DNA from: Candidatus Zipacnadia bacterium
GTDB lineage: Bacteria; Armatimonadota; Zipacnadia; Zipacnadales; UBA5352
Direction: 5' to 3'
Length of the DNA: 5,955 nucleotides
Assembly (NCBI GenBank): GCA_029820915.1
Contig: JALGUI010000162.1
Coordinates: 1 to 5,955, forward strand
This document shows, in pieces, positions 1-5,955 of this stretch; position 1 is the first letter of the stretch; each line of letters starts with the position of its first letter. Below the pieces are notes generated by a model that had not been told where the DNA came from, searched no databases, and saw only the letters and a program-made list of their open reading frames with translations. The translations under genes were made by a program, and so were the position numbers.

Positions 1-49
1 CCGGAAAGCGCCGGTTGCGCCGAGTTCGTCGGATTTGCATCGCCGTAGA

Positions 50-65
50 GGGGCCTCAGAGCCCC
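50..65 (+). other. Potential small hairpin in the leuS leader
   Basis: GGGGC (50-54) pairs perfectly with GCCCC (61-65) around a six-base loop, CTCAGA. The hairpin is flanked by two copies of CCGTAG (43-48 and 64-69). There is no T-run after it, so it does not look like an intrinsic terminator. In DNA this rich in GC a five-pair stem can occur by chance. Confidence 0.3.
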
Positions 66-83
66 GTAGCCAGCCGGTCGTGT

Positions 84-102
84 CCGACGAGCGACTTCTC
101 GG
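84..102 (+). other. Potential hairpin in the leuS leader
   Basis: CCGA (84-87) pairs with TCGG (99-102), and the stem continues with GAG (89-91) against TTC (96-98), which includes one G-U pair. C88 is bulged and the loop is CGAC. No T-run follows. It could be an RNA structural element or chance pairing in GC-rich sequence. Confidence 0.25.
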
Positions 103-125
103 CCAAGTCTCTAGACGTCCCGCCG

Positions 126-179
126 CCGGCGCTCGAGCAACCACGGGAGCCAGGCGCCGTACCGCCGCAATAGCGCTGG
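126..179 (+). promoter_or_regulatory. Possible structure overlapping the leuS ribosome binding site
   Basis: CCGGCGCT (126-133) can pair with AGCGCTGG (172-179) over eight pairs, one of them G-U. Inside it, GGCG (153-156) can pair with CGCC (163-166). The outer helix takes up the first two G residues (178-179) of the GGGAGGA ribosome binding site, so if it forms it could reduce leuS translation. Regulation of aminoacyl-tRNA synthetase genes by leader RNA is well known, but no T-box consensus (TGGNACC core) is visible. The regulatory role is conjecture from pairing alone. Confidence 0.25.
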
Positions 180-184
180 GAGGA
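178..184 (+). promoter_or_regulatory. Ribosome binding site of leuS
   Basis: GGGAGGA is a near-perfect Shine-Dalgarno sequence. The GGAGG core ends seven bases before the GTG at 191. It decides the leuS start: the upstream in-frame ATG at 35 has no comparable site, and translation from 191 gives a protein that begins directly with the LeuS N-terminal helix. Confidence 0.85.
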
Positions 185-190
185 ACGCGC

Positions 191-2677
191 GTGTCTGACA
201 GCTACGACTTCAGGTCCATCGAGCGCAAGTGGCAGGACTGGTGGCGCCAACAGGGGTTGTTCCACGTCGAGCGGCGCGAGGATCGGCCGAAGTTCTACTA
301 CCTGGACATGTACCCCTACCCCTCCGGGGAGCTGCACATGGGGCACGTGCGCAACTACATCATCGGCGACGCCTTCGCGCGCTACAAGACCATGCAGGGC
401 TACAACGTCCTGCACCCGATGGGCTGGGACTCGCTGGGCCTGCCGACCGAGAACGCGGCGATCAAGTTCGGCGTCCACCCCATCGAGTGGACGAAGCGCT
501 GCGTGGGCAGCATGAAGGAGCAGTTCGACCGGCTGGGCATCAGCTACGACTGGTCGCGCGAGATCGACACCTCGGACCGGGAGTACTACGGCTGGACGCA
601 GTGGCTGTTCCTGCAGCTCTACGAGCACGGTCTGGCCTACCGCGGGCCGGGGCTGGTGAACTGGTGCCCGGGGTGCGCCACGGTGCTGGCGAATGAGCAG
701 GTCGTGGGCGGCGCGTGCGAGCGCTGCGACGCGATCGTCGAGCGCACCACGCGCGAGCAGTGGTTCTTCAGGACCACCGAGTACGCCGAGAAGCTGCTGG
801 AGGACCTGGCGGTGCTCGACCGCTGGCCGGAGCGGGTCGTGCGCATGCAGGAGCACTGGATCGGCCGCTCCGAGGGCTTCTCCTTCACGCTCGACATCGA
901 GGGCCACGAGGAGCGGATGGAGGTCTTCACCACCCGCATCGACACCGTGTACGGCGTGACCTTCATGGTGGTCGCGGCCGAGCACCCGCTGGTGGGGACA
1001 CTCACGGCGGGCACCGAGTTCGAGGAGCCCGTCCGGCGCTTCTGCCAGGACGTGATGGCCGAGAGCGTCATGGAGCGCACGGACGAGGCGACGGCGAAGC
1101 GGGGGATCTTCACCGGCGCCAGCGCCGTCCACCCGCTGACGGGGGAGCGCGTGCCGATCTGGGTCGCCAACTACGTGATGATGGACTACGGCACCGGCGC
1201 GATCATGGCCGTGCCCGCGCACGATCAGCGCGACTTCGACTTCGCGCGCCAGTACGACCTCCCGGTGGCGCCCGTCATCCAGCCGACCGGGGAGCAGTTC
1301 GACGGCGACACCATGACCGAGGCGTACCTGGGCGATGGCGAGCAGATCAACTCGGCGCAGTTCTCGGGCCGGCCCAACCGCGAGGCGCTGGAGCAGATCG
1401 CGGACCACATGGAGGCCGAGGGGATGGGCCGGCGGGACGTCAGCTACCGGCTGCGCGACTGGTGCATCTCCCGCCAGCGCTACTGGGGCGCGCCGATCCC
1501 GATCATCTACTGCGACGCCTGCGGCACGGTGCCCGTGCCGGAGGAGGACCTGCCGGTCGAGCTGCCGCCGGACATCGAGGTCACGGCCAGCGGCGACTCG
1601 CCGCTGTCGCGGCACTCCGAGTTCATGAACGTCGAGTGTCCCAGGTGCGGCGGGCCGGCCAGGCGCGAGGCCGACACCATGGACACCTTCGTCTACTCGG
1701 CCTGGTACTTCCTGCGCTTCCCCAGCCCGCACGAGGACCGGGCGCCCTTCGACCGCGGCGACGTGGAGTACTGGCTGCCGGTGGACCAGTACGTGGGCGG
1801 CATCGAGCACGCGACGGGGCACCTGATGTACTCGCGCTTTATCACTAAGGTGCTCCATGACCTGGGCCGGGTGAGCTTCCGCGAGCCCTTCGCCAGCCTG
1901 TTCACGCAGGGGATGGTCTACAAGGACGGCGCGAAGATGAGCAAGTCGCGGGGGAACGTGGTCACGCCGGACGAGATCAACGACCGCTACGGCGCCGACA
2001 GCGGCCGGCTGTTCAGCCTGTTCGTCGGACCGCCCGACCAGGACAGCGAGTGGAGCGACGAGGGCGTGGTGGGTGCCTACCGCTTCCTGTGGCGCGTGTG
2101 GCGGCTGGTCACCGAGCACCTGGACGCCTGGGACGGTGACTTCGCCGACCACGTGCCCGCCGACGGCGCCGAGGCCCAGCGCGCGATCCGCCGCAAGACC
2201 CACCAGACGATCCTGAAGGTCACGGCGGACCTCGAGGAGATGGCCTTCAACACCGCGATCGCGGCGGTGATGGAGCTGTCGAACGAGCTGGGCTCGTTCG
2301 CACAGAGCATGGACCGGGAGAACGCCGGCGATCGCGCGGTGTTCAGCGAGGGGATCAGGGACCTGGTGGCGTTGCTGTCGCCGATCACGCCGCACATCTG
2401 CGACGAGCTGTGGGCGCGGATGGGCCTGGAGCCGTCGCTGTTCGAGCACGACTGGCCGCGGGCCGACGAGTCGCTGGCCGCCGAGGAGACCAGCACGATC
2501 GTCGTCCAGATCAACGGCAAGGTCCGCGACAACCTCGACGTGCCCGCCGGCACGGACATGGCCGCGGTGGTCGAGATGGCGCTGGAGCGCGAGAAGGTCG
2601 CGAAGTACGTCGAGGGCAGACAGATCGCGAAGACCATCACGGTGCCGGACAAGCTCATCAACATCGTCGTCAAGTAG
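191..2677 (+). CDS. leuS: Leucyl-tRNA synthetase (class I, bacterial type with editing domain)
   Basis: Cytoplasmic enzyme of 828 residues that attaches leucine to tRNA-Leu using ATP and hydrolyses mischarged tRNA. Residues 49-52 are HMGH (the HIGH motif) and 582-586 are KMSKS, the two ATP-binding signatures of the class I Rossmann fold. A zinc knuckle with cysteines 159, 162, 176 and 179 precedes the editing domain (about 229-410). That domain holds TTRIDT (247-252) and GTGAIMAVPAHD (334-345); Thr252 and Asp345 match key editing residues of the E. coli enzyme in position as well as type. WCISRQRYWG (424-433) returns to the catalytic core, followed by a second CxxC pair (441/444 and 483/486) and GGIEHA (536-541). 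An anticodon-binding helical region and a C-terminal tRNA-binding domain (VVQINGKVR, 771-779) finish the protein. The leucine-specific insertion before KMSKS, present in E. coli, is absent, as in Bacillus-type enzymes. The gene appears intact and avoids TTA, CTA and TCA codons. It is probably the first gene of an operon with comEA and comEC. Confidence 0.98.
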   Translation: MSDSYDFRSIERKWQDWWRQQGLFHVERREDRPKFYYLDMYPYPSGELHMGHVRNYIIGDAFARYKTMQGYNVLHPMGWDSLGLPTENAAIKFGVHPIEWTKRCVGSMKEQFDRLGISYDWSREIDTSDREYYGWTQWLFLQLYEHGLAYRGPGLVNWCPGCATVLANEQVVGGACERCDAIVERTTREQWFFRTTEYAEKLLEDLAVLDRWPERVVRMQEHWIGRSEGFSFTLDIEGHEERMEVFTTRIDTVYGVTFMVVAAEHPLVGTLTAGTEFEEPVRRFCQDVMAESVMERTDEATAKRGIFTGASAVHPLTGERVPIWVANYVMMDYGTGAIMAVPAHDQRDFDFARQYDLPVAPVIQPTGEQFDGDTMTEAYLGDGEQINSAQFSGRPNREALEQIADHMEAEGMGRRDVSYRLRDWCISRQRYWGAPIPIIYCDACGTVPVPEEDLPVELPPDIEVTASGDSPLSRHSEFMNVECPRCGGPARREADTMDTFVYSAWYFLRFPSPHEDRAPFDRGDVEYWLPVDQYVGGIEHATGHLMYSRFITKVLHDLGRVSFREPFASLFTQGMVYKDGAKMSKSRGNVVTPDEINDRYGADSGRLFSLFVGPPDQDSEWSDEGVVGAYRFLWRVWRLVTEHLDAWDGDFADHVPADGAEAQRAIRRKTHQTILKVTADLEEMAFNTAIAAVMELSNELGSFAQSMDRENAGDRAVFSEGIRDLVALLSPITPHICDELWARMGLEPSLFEHDWPRADESLAAEETSTIVVQINGKVRDNLDVPAGTDMAAVVEMALEREKVAKYVEGRQIAKTITVPDKLINIVVK

Positions 2678-2691
2678 CAGGTCGCCGGGCG

Positions 2692-2696
2692 GGTGA
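2692..2696 (+). promoter_or_regulatory. Probable ribosome binding site of comEA
   Basis: GGTGA, within the longer run GGGCGGGTGA (2687-2696), matches the 3' half of the Shine-Dalgarno consensus and ends seven bases before the GTG at 2704. No other in-frame start lies between the leuS stop and 2704, so this site supports that start. Confidence 0.55.
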
Positions 2697-2703
2697 CGCA
2701 TCG

Positions 2704-3420
2704 GTGCTCGACAGCCTGACCCCCGCGCAGAAGACGGTGCTGGCGCTGGCAGTCGGCGTGCTGCTGGTGGGCTTCTGGCTGAGTACCGGCGGCGTGCGCG
2801 ACGGCGAGGCGCCCGCCGAGCGGCGCGCCGAGTACGCCGGCCCCGAGCCCGAGGCCAACAGGATCATCGTGCACGTCATCGGCGAGGTGCAGCGGCCCGG
2901 CGTCTACACGCTGTCGGCGGGAACGCGGGTGATGGAGGCGATCCGGGCCGCCGGGGGCTTCACTCCCCGCGCCCGCCGGGAGTCGGTCAACCTCGCGGCC
3001 TTCTGCGACGACGGCGAGCAGGTGTGCGTCCAGGCGCTGCCCGAGGAGCAGACTGCGCCGGTCACCGCGGCGCCCACCCCGGCTCCCGAGCCCGAGCAGC
3101 GGTCCGCGGCCGCTCCCACCCCCCCGCCATCGGTCGGCGCGGCCGCGCGGCCGGCGCCGCATACAGCGGCTCCACCAGGAGTGGCCGCACAGGACCTGCC
3201 CGACTTCCTCACGAGCCGACGCGGGTCGCCGATCCGCCTCAACTACGCGGGCCTAGAGGAGCTGCAGGAGATCCCCGGCGTCGGGCCGGCACTGGCCAAG
3301 CGTATCATCTACTACCGAGCCATGCACGGGCCATTCCACAGCTTCAGTGAGCTGGACAACGTCGAGGGCATCGGCCCGGCGACCATCGAGGAGATCCGCA
3401 TCAGCGCCACGCTGAACTGA
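2704..3420 (+). CDS. comEA: Competence protein ComEA, membrane-anchored DNA receptor
   Basis: Protein of 238 residues that by family role binds double-stranded DNA outside the cytoplasmic membrane and delivers it to the ComEC channel. One hydrophobic segment at about 11-27, followed by charged residues, is a signal anchor with the rest outside. Residues 54-112 match a SLBB domain (IIVHVIGEVQRPGVYTL, then a MEAIRAAGG helix and VNLA). A linker rich in Pro and Ala spans about 113-175. Residues 176-238 form the DNA-binding tandem helix-hairpin-helix: LQEIPGVGPALAKRI (187-201), then YYRAMHGPFHSFSEL, then NVEGIGPATIEEI (219-231). This is the SLBB-plus-HhH layout of Gram-positive-type ComEA rather than the short periplasmic form. 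Two cysteines in the SLBB domain (101 and 108) could form an external disulfide. The LNYAGLEEL lead-in replaces the usual INxNTAxxxEL. GTG start, 26 bases after leuS and 8 bases before comEC, which supports a shared transcript and a DNA-uptake role. Confidence 0.93.
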   Translation: MLDSLTPAQKTVLALAVGVLLVGFWLSTGGVRDGEAPAERRAEYAGPEPEANRIIVHVIGEVQRPGVYTLSAGTRVMEAIRAAGGFTPRARRESVNLAAFCDDGEQVCVQALPEEQTAPVTAAPTPAPEPEQRSAAAPTPPPSVGAAARPAPHTAAPPGVAAQDLPDFLTSRRGSPIRLNYAGLEELQEIPGVGPALAKRIIYYRAMHGPFHSFSELDNVEGIGPATIEEIRISATLN

Positions 3421-3428
3421 CGCAGACC

Positions 3429-5955
3429 ATGGCAGCAGACGACAGGCGGCATGGCCACATGGCTCACGCGGACCCCGACGCGGACGGCCACGATGGCCGC
3501 CCCGCCGAGCGGCCTGACCCGCGGTTGGCCGCCCTGATCCATCGTCCGCTGCTTCTCGCCTGCGTCGCCCTCCTGCTGGGCATCGTGCTGGCGCGCGCAC
3601 TCCACCCCGGGCCCGGCCCCGTCGCCATCGTGTGCACGGCCGCGCTCGTGGTGACCCTGGCCACCATCCGACTCGCCCCGGCGGTCGCGTGGGCGGGCCT
3701 CATGCTGGCCTGCCTCGCCTTTGGCGGCTTCCGCTATGAGGCCGCGAGCCTTCCCCCGGCGCACGACATCTCCCGACTGGCCGGCGCGCGGGGAGTGACC
3801 ATCGAGGGGACGGTGGTCAGCCCGCCCGAGGAGCGGAGCTGGAGCCGGTCATTCCGCCTGCGCGTGACCGGCGTGGTCACGCGGCCCGCGCACAGCGGGG
3901 ACCTCGGTGGCACGGTCATCGTGCGCGCGCCACGGGCCACGCAGGTTGAGCTGGGCGATCGCGTTCGCCTGGGCGATGCTTCGATCAAGCTGCCGCCGAC
4001 CGCCAATGAGCCGGGCGAGTTCGACTACCGCGCCTGGCTGGCCCGGCAGGGCGTCACGGCGCTGGTGAGCGCGCGCGACGTCGAGCATATCGGCAGCGAC
4101 ACCGGCTGGCGCCTGGGGCCGGCAAAGGCCGGCCTGGCGCTGCGCGAGCGCGTGGTGGGCTCAATCGATGCGGCGATGCCCGGCCGTGACGCGGCCCTGT
4201 ACTCGCGCCTGCTCGTGGGGATGGTCTACGGGCTGGAGGCGTCGCCGCTGCCCGAGGAGATCGTCGAGGAGTTCCGGCGGGCGGGCACGGTACACCTGCT
4301 GGTGGTGTCCGGCGCGCAGATCAGCATGATCGCGGTCGCGATACTGGGGCTGACAGGCGCGCGGCGGCTGCGCAACCTGCGCTGGTGGCAGGCGGCGCCG
4401 GCGATGATCGGCGTGCTGGTGCTGGTGCTCATCGTGGGCATGGAGTCGTCGGTCACCCGGGCGGTCGCGATGTTCGCGCTGCTCGTCCTCGCCGGGCTGA
4501 CCCGGCGCGACTACGATGTTCACACCGCCATCGCCCTCTCGGCCGCCGTCATCTGCGTCTTCGACCCGCACGCGCTGTTAAGCCTGAGCTTCCAGCTCAC
4601 CTTCGCCGCCACGCTGGGCGTGGTGCTCTTTCTGCCCGTCGAGCCCATGAGACGGCTTGACAATAGCCCGGCCGGACCGCCGCTGCCGGCGGTGCGCGCG
4701 GTGTTGTGGGGTACGCTGGGCGCGTGGGTGATGACCACGCCGCTGTTGGCGCACAGCTTCTCGGGCTTCGCGGTGAGCGGGAACCTGGCGAACCTGGTCA
4801 ACGTTCCGCTGTCCTTCGCCGTGATGCTGCTGGGCTTCCTGGCGCTGCCGATCGCGCTGGTGCCGGGGACCGCGCCGCTGCTGTGGCTGCTGTGCTGGGC
4901 GGCGCGCGGGCTGCTCGCGATGGTCATGCAGGTTAACGTGCTGGCCGCCTCGCTGCCGGTGGCCTTCGTCCGCGATTGGCACCTGGGCCTCATCTGGTGC
5001 GTGGCGTGGTACGTCGCGGTCGCGGCCATCATGGCCGCCGGGATCGTGCGCGTGGCCCAGGACCGGCTCGACCGAAGGCTGCTGCGGCTGCATCCGATGT
5101 GGCCGGGCGTCGCGGCCTTCGCCGCGGCGGCGATCCTGGTGGCCAGCTACCTGGCGCGCGCGGGCCCGCCCCGCGGCATGGAGGTGACCGTTCTGCCGGT
5201 TGGCGCGGGGCAGTGCGTCATCGTCCGCACGCCCGCGGGCGCAACGCTCGTGGCGGACTGCGGCGGAGGTGGCGGCGCCCCGGGCGGCGGTGACGAGGTG
5301 GCCGAGGGCACGGTGATCCCGTTCCTCGCGCGGCGCGGCATCGAGCGCATCGACGTGCTGTCGATCAGCCACTGGGACGCGGATCACTACAACGCGCTCC
5401 GGCGGGTGCTCGCGGCGACCGAGGTTGACCTGCTGCTGCCGCCGCCGACGCTCCCGGACGCGCGGCCGCCCGAGTGGCTGGGCGAGCACCCGGCGGCGCG
5501 CGCGGTGCGAGCCACCACCGGGGGAGTGCTGTCGCTCGACGGCGGCGTGGAGGTCGCTGTCCTCGCGCCCAGGCGGCCGTATCTGAGCGGCACCCGCGAC
5601 GACGCGAACAACAACTCCGTGGTGCTGCTGGTCCGCTACGGACAGGTGCGCTTCCTGCTCACCGGGGACATCGATGGCGAGGGCGCGCTCAGGCTGCTGC
5701 GAGACAGCAGGTCGGCCGGTCGGTCGCTGGAGGCGGATGTGCTGCTGCTCCCGCATCACGGGCGCCACGTCGCGCGCACCACGAAGCTGCTCGACGAGGT
5801 GGCGCCGATCTGGGCGGTGGCCTCGTGCGACCGGCGGGCCGACCGCTACCTGGACGCCGAGGCGGTCGGCGAGATCGAGCGCCGCGGCGCGCGGCTGCTG
5901 CGCACCGACGAGGACGGCACCATCACGTTCGTGACCGACGGCGTACATCTGCGGG
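3429..5955 (+). CDS. comEC: Competence protein ComEC/Rec2, DNA-uptake channel (3' end outside window)
   Basis: Polytopic inner-membrane protein, open for 842 codons to the window edge. By family role it transports one strand of transforming DNA into the cytoplasm. From the 3429 start, residues 1-32 are hydrophilic and rich in Asp, His and Arg. Three membrane helices follow (about 41-57, 65-82 and 86-101), then an OB-like region with NEPGEFDY (193-200). The Competence-family membrane core (about 275-560) carries GTVHLLVVSGAQ (His289, Gln297), SFQLTF (387-392) and a helix with NLVNVPLSF. From about 584 comes a metallo-beta-lactamase domain, thought to degrade the non-transported strand, with Asp610, HWDADH (648-653), NNNS, LTGD (Asp747) and HHG (776-778). 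Its DVGQGD-type motif reads PVGAGQ (590-595), and the usual YGHP-type histidine is not seen around 801-809. The family is commonly 750-850 residues, so the stop should lie just past the edge. The start is uncertain: ATG 3429 is 8 bases after comEA but lacks a clear ribosome binding site, while ATG 3459 has AGGCGG nine bases upstream. Confidence 0.95.
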   Translation, partial: MAADDRRHGHMAHADPDADGHDGRPAERPDPRLAALIHRPLLLACVALLLGIVLARALHPGPGPVAIVCTAALVVTLATIRLAPAVAWAGLMLACLAFGGFRYEAASLPPAHDISRLAGARGVTIEGTVVSPPEERSWSRSFRLRVTGVVTRPAHSGDLGGTVIVRAPRATQVELGDRVRLGDASIKLPPTANEPGEFDYRAWLARQGVTALVSARDVEHIGSDTGWRLGPAKAGLALRERVVGSIDAAMPGRDAALYSRLLVGMVYGLEASPLPEEIVEEFRRAGTVHLLVVSGAQISMIAVAILGLTGARRLRNLRWWQAAPAMIGVLVLVLIVGMESSVTRAVAMFALLVLAGLTRRDYDVHTAIALSAAVICVFDPHALLSLSFQLTFAATLGVVLFLPVEPMRRLDNSPAGPPLPAVRAVLWGTLGAWVMTTPLLAHSFSGFAVSGNLANLVNVPLSFAVMLLGFLALPIALVPGTAPLLWLLCWAARGLLAMVMQVNVLAASLPVAFVRDWHLGLIWCVAWYVAVAAIMAAGIVRVAQDRLDRRLLRLHPMWPGVAAFAAAAILVASYLARAGPPRGMEVTVLPVGAGQCVIVRTPAGATLVADCGGGGGAPGGGDEVAEGTVIPFLARRGIERIDVLSISHWDADHYNALRRVLAATEVDLLLPPPTLPDARPPEWLGEHPAARAVRATTGGVLSLDGGVEVAVLAPRRPYLSGTRDDANNNSVVLLVRYGQVRFLLTGDIDGEGALRLLRDSRSAGRSLEADVLLLPHHGRHVARTTKLLDEVAPIWAVASCDRRADRYLDAEAVGEIERRGARLLRTDEDGTITFVTDGVHLR
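3444..3449 (+). promoter_or_regulatory. Possible ribosome binding site for an alternative comEC start
   Basis: AGGCGG differs by one base from AGGAGG and ends nine bases before an in-frame ATG at 3459. The upstream ATG at 3429 has no recognisable Shine-Dalgarno sequence and would depend on coupling to comEA termination. If 3459 is the true start, ComEC is ten residues shorter. Confidence 0.35.

Larger units (their letters stand above)
1..190 (+). other. Non-coding leader region upstream of leuS
   Basis: No credible gene is seen in these 190 bases. The leuS reading frame stays open leftwards to an ATG at 35, but the 52 residues it would add are Arg/Ala/Gly-rich, resemble no LeuS N-terminus and have no ribosome binding site. 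I see no good sigma-70 type -35/-10 pair. The stretch contains several potential short hairpins (50-65, 84-102 and 126-179), listed separately. The promoter may lie here in an unrecognised form or left of the window. Most of the region is probably 5' untranslated leader; that is inference. Confidence 0.55.

Noticed and set aside
135..190. T-box riboswitch end (GTACCGCCGC near 159-168 loosely resembles the T-box core)
   Set aside because: The required TGGNACC core is missing, and I cannot identify a Stem I specifier loop or a terminator/antiterminator pair.
56..2701. An 881-codon open frame on the minus strand lying across the whole of leuS
   Set aside because: Its codons are in exact register with the leuS codons, so its stops would be sense TTA, CTA or TCA, which leuS avoids through codon bias. 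The product is low-complexity Arg/His/Leu/Val/Ala-rich with no recognisable domain.
2678..2703. Terminator between leuS and comEA
   Set aside because: The 26-base gap has no inverted repeat followed by T residues and carries the comEA ribosome binding site.
2077..3162. A 361-codon minus-strand frame across the leuS-comEA junction
   Set aside because: It overlaps two well-supported genes, has a compositionally biased translation and shows no family motif.
3061..3180. Tandem repeat in the Pro/Ala coding stretch of comEA
   Set aside because: It is low-complexity Pro/Ala/Glu coding sequence without a regular repeated unit.
4578..5948. A 456-codon open frame on the minus strand across comEC
   Set aside because: Same codon-register effect: it ends at a sense TTA codon (4578-4580) in comEC. 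The product is Arg/Gln/His-rich with no domain, and comEC on the other strand is clearly real.
1..5955. Mobile element, CRISPR array, tRNA or rRNA genes
   Set aside because: No transposase, terminal inverted repeats, regularly spaced repeats or tRNA-like cloverleaf were seen; the three genes fill 191 to the right edge almost completely.

Overview
The window is ordinary-looking, very GC-rich bacterial chromosome with one densely packed plus-strand gene cluster: leuS (leucyl-tRNA synthetase), then comEA, then comEC, which runs off the right edge. I identified the genes by reading their translations for family motifs; no database search was possible. The strong preference for G or C at third codon positions, the GTG starts and the short gaps suggest a free-living high-GC bacterium. 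A leuS-comEA-comEC order is known to me from Actinobacteria. However, this LeuS is the short type with no insertion before its KMSKS loop, and several ComEC motifs are unusual, so a deep-branching phylum (for example Armatimonadota or Chloroflexota) is equally possible. I cannot fix the taxon.

Layout: positions 1-190 hold no convincing gene. They form the leader of leuS and contain several short potential hairpins, one of which would overlap the leuS ribosome binding site. leuS occupies 191-2677 from a GTG start with a strong Shine-Dalgarno sequence. After 26 bases comEA (2704-3420) begins with GTG, and after only 8 bases comEC begins (3429, or possibly 3459) and is still open at 5955. No terminator-like hairpin lies in either gap, so the three genes are probably cotranscribed.

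Function: ComEA is a membrane-anchored DNA-binding protein that holds incoming double-stranded DNA. ComEC is the polytopic inner-membrane channel that passes one strand into the cytoplasm, and its C-terminal metallo-beta-lactamase domain is thought to degrade the other strand. Together they form the core of a natural-transformation DNA-uptake machine, here placed behind a housekeeping translation gene. No pilus genes, ComFA or regulators are in the window.

No mobile element, CRISPR array, tRNA, rRNA or clearly new system was found. The points worth a second look are the ComEC motif deviations (the Asp pair of the DVGQGD-type motif replaced, the late YGHP-type histidine missing, and Gln in place of His in the membrane-core motif), the ambiguous comEC start with its His/Asp-rich tail, the two-cysteine SLBB domain of ComEA, and the possible structured leader of leuS.
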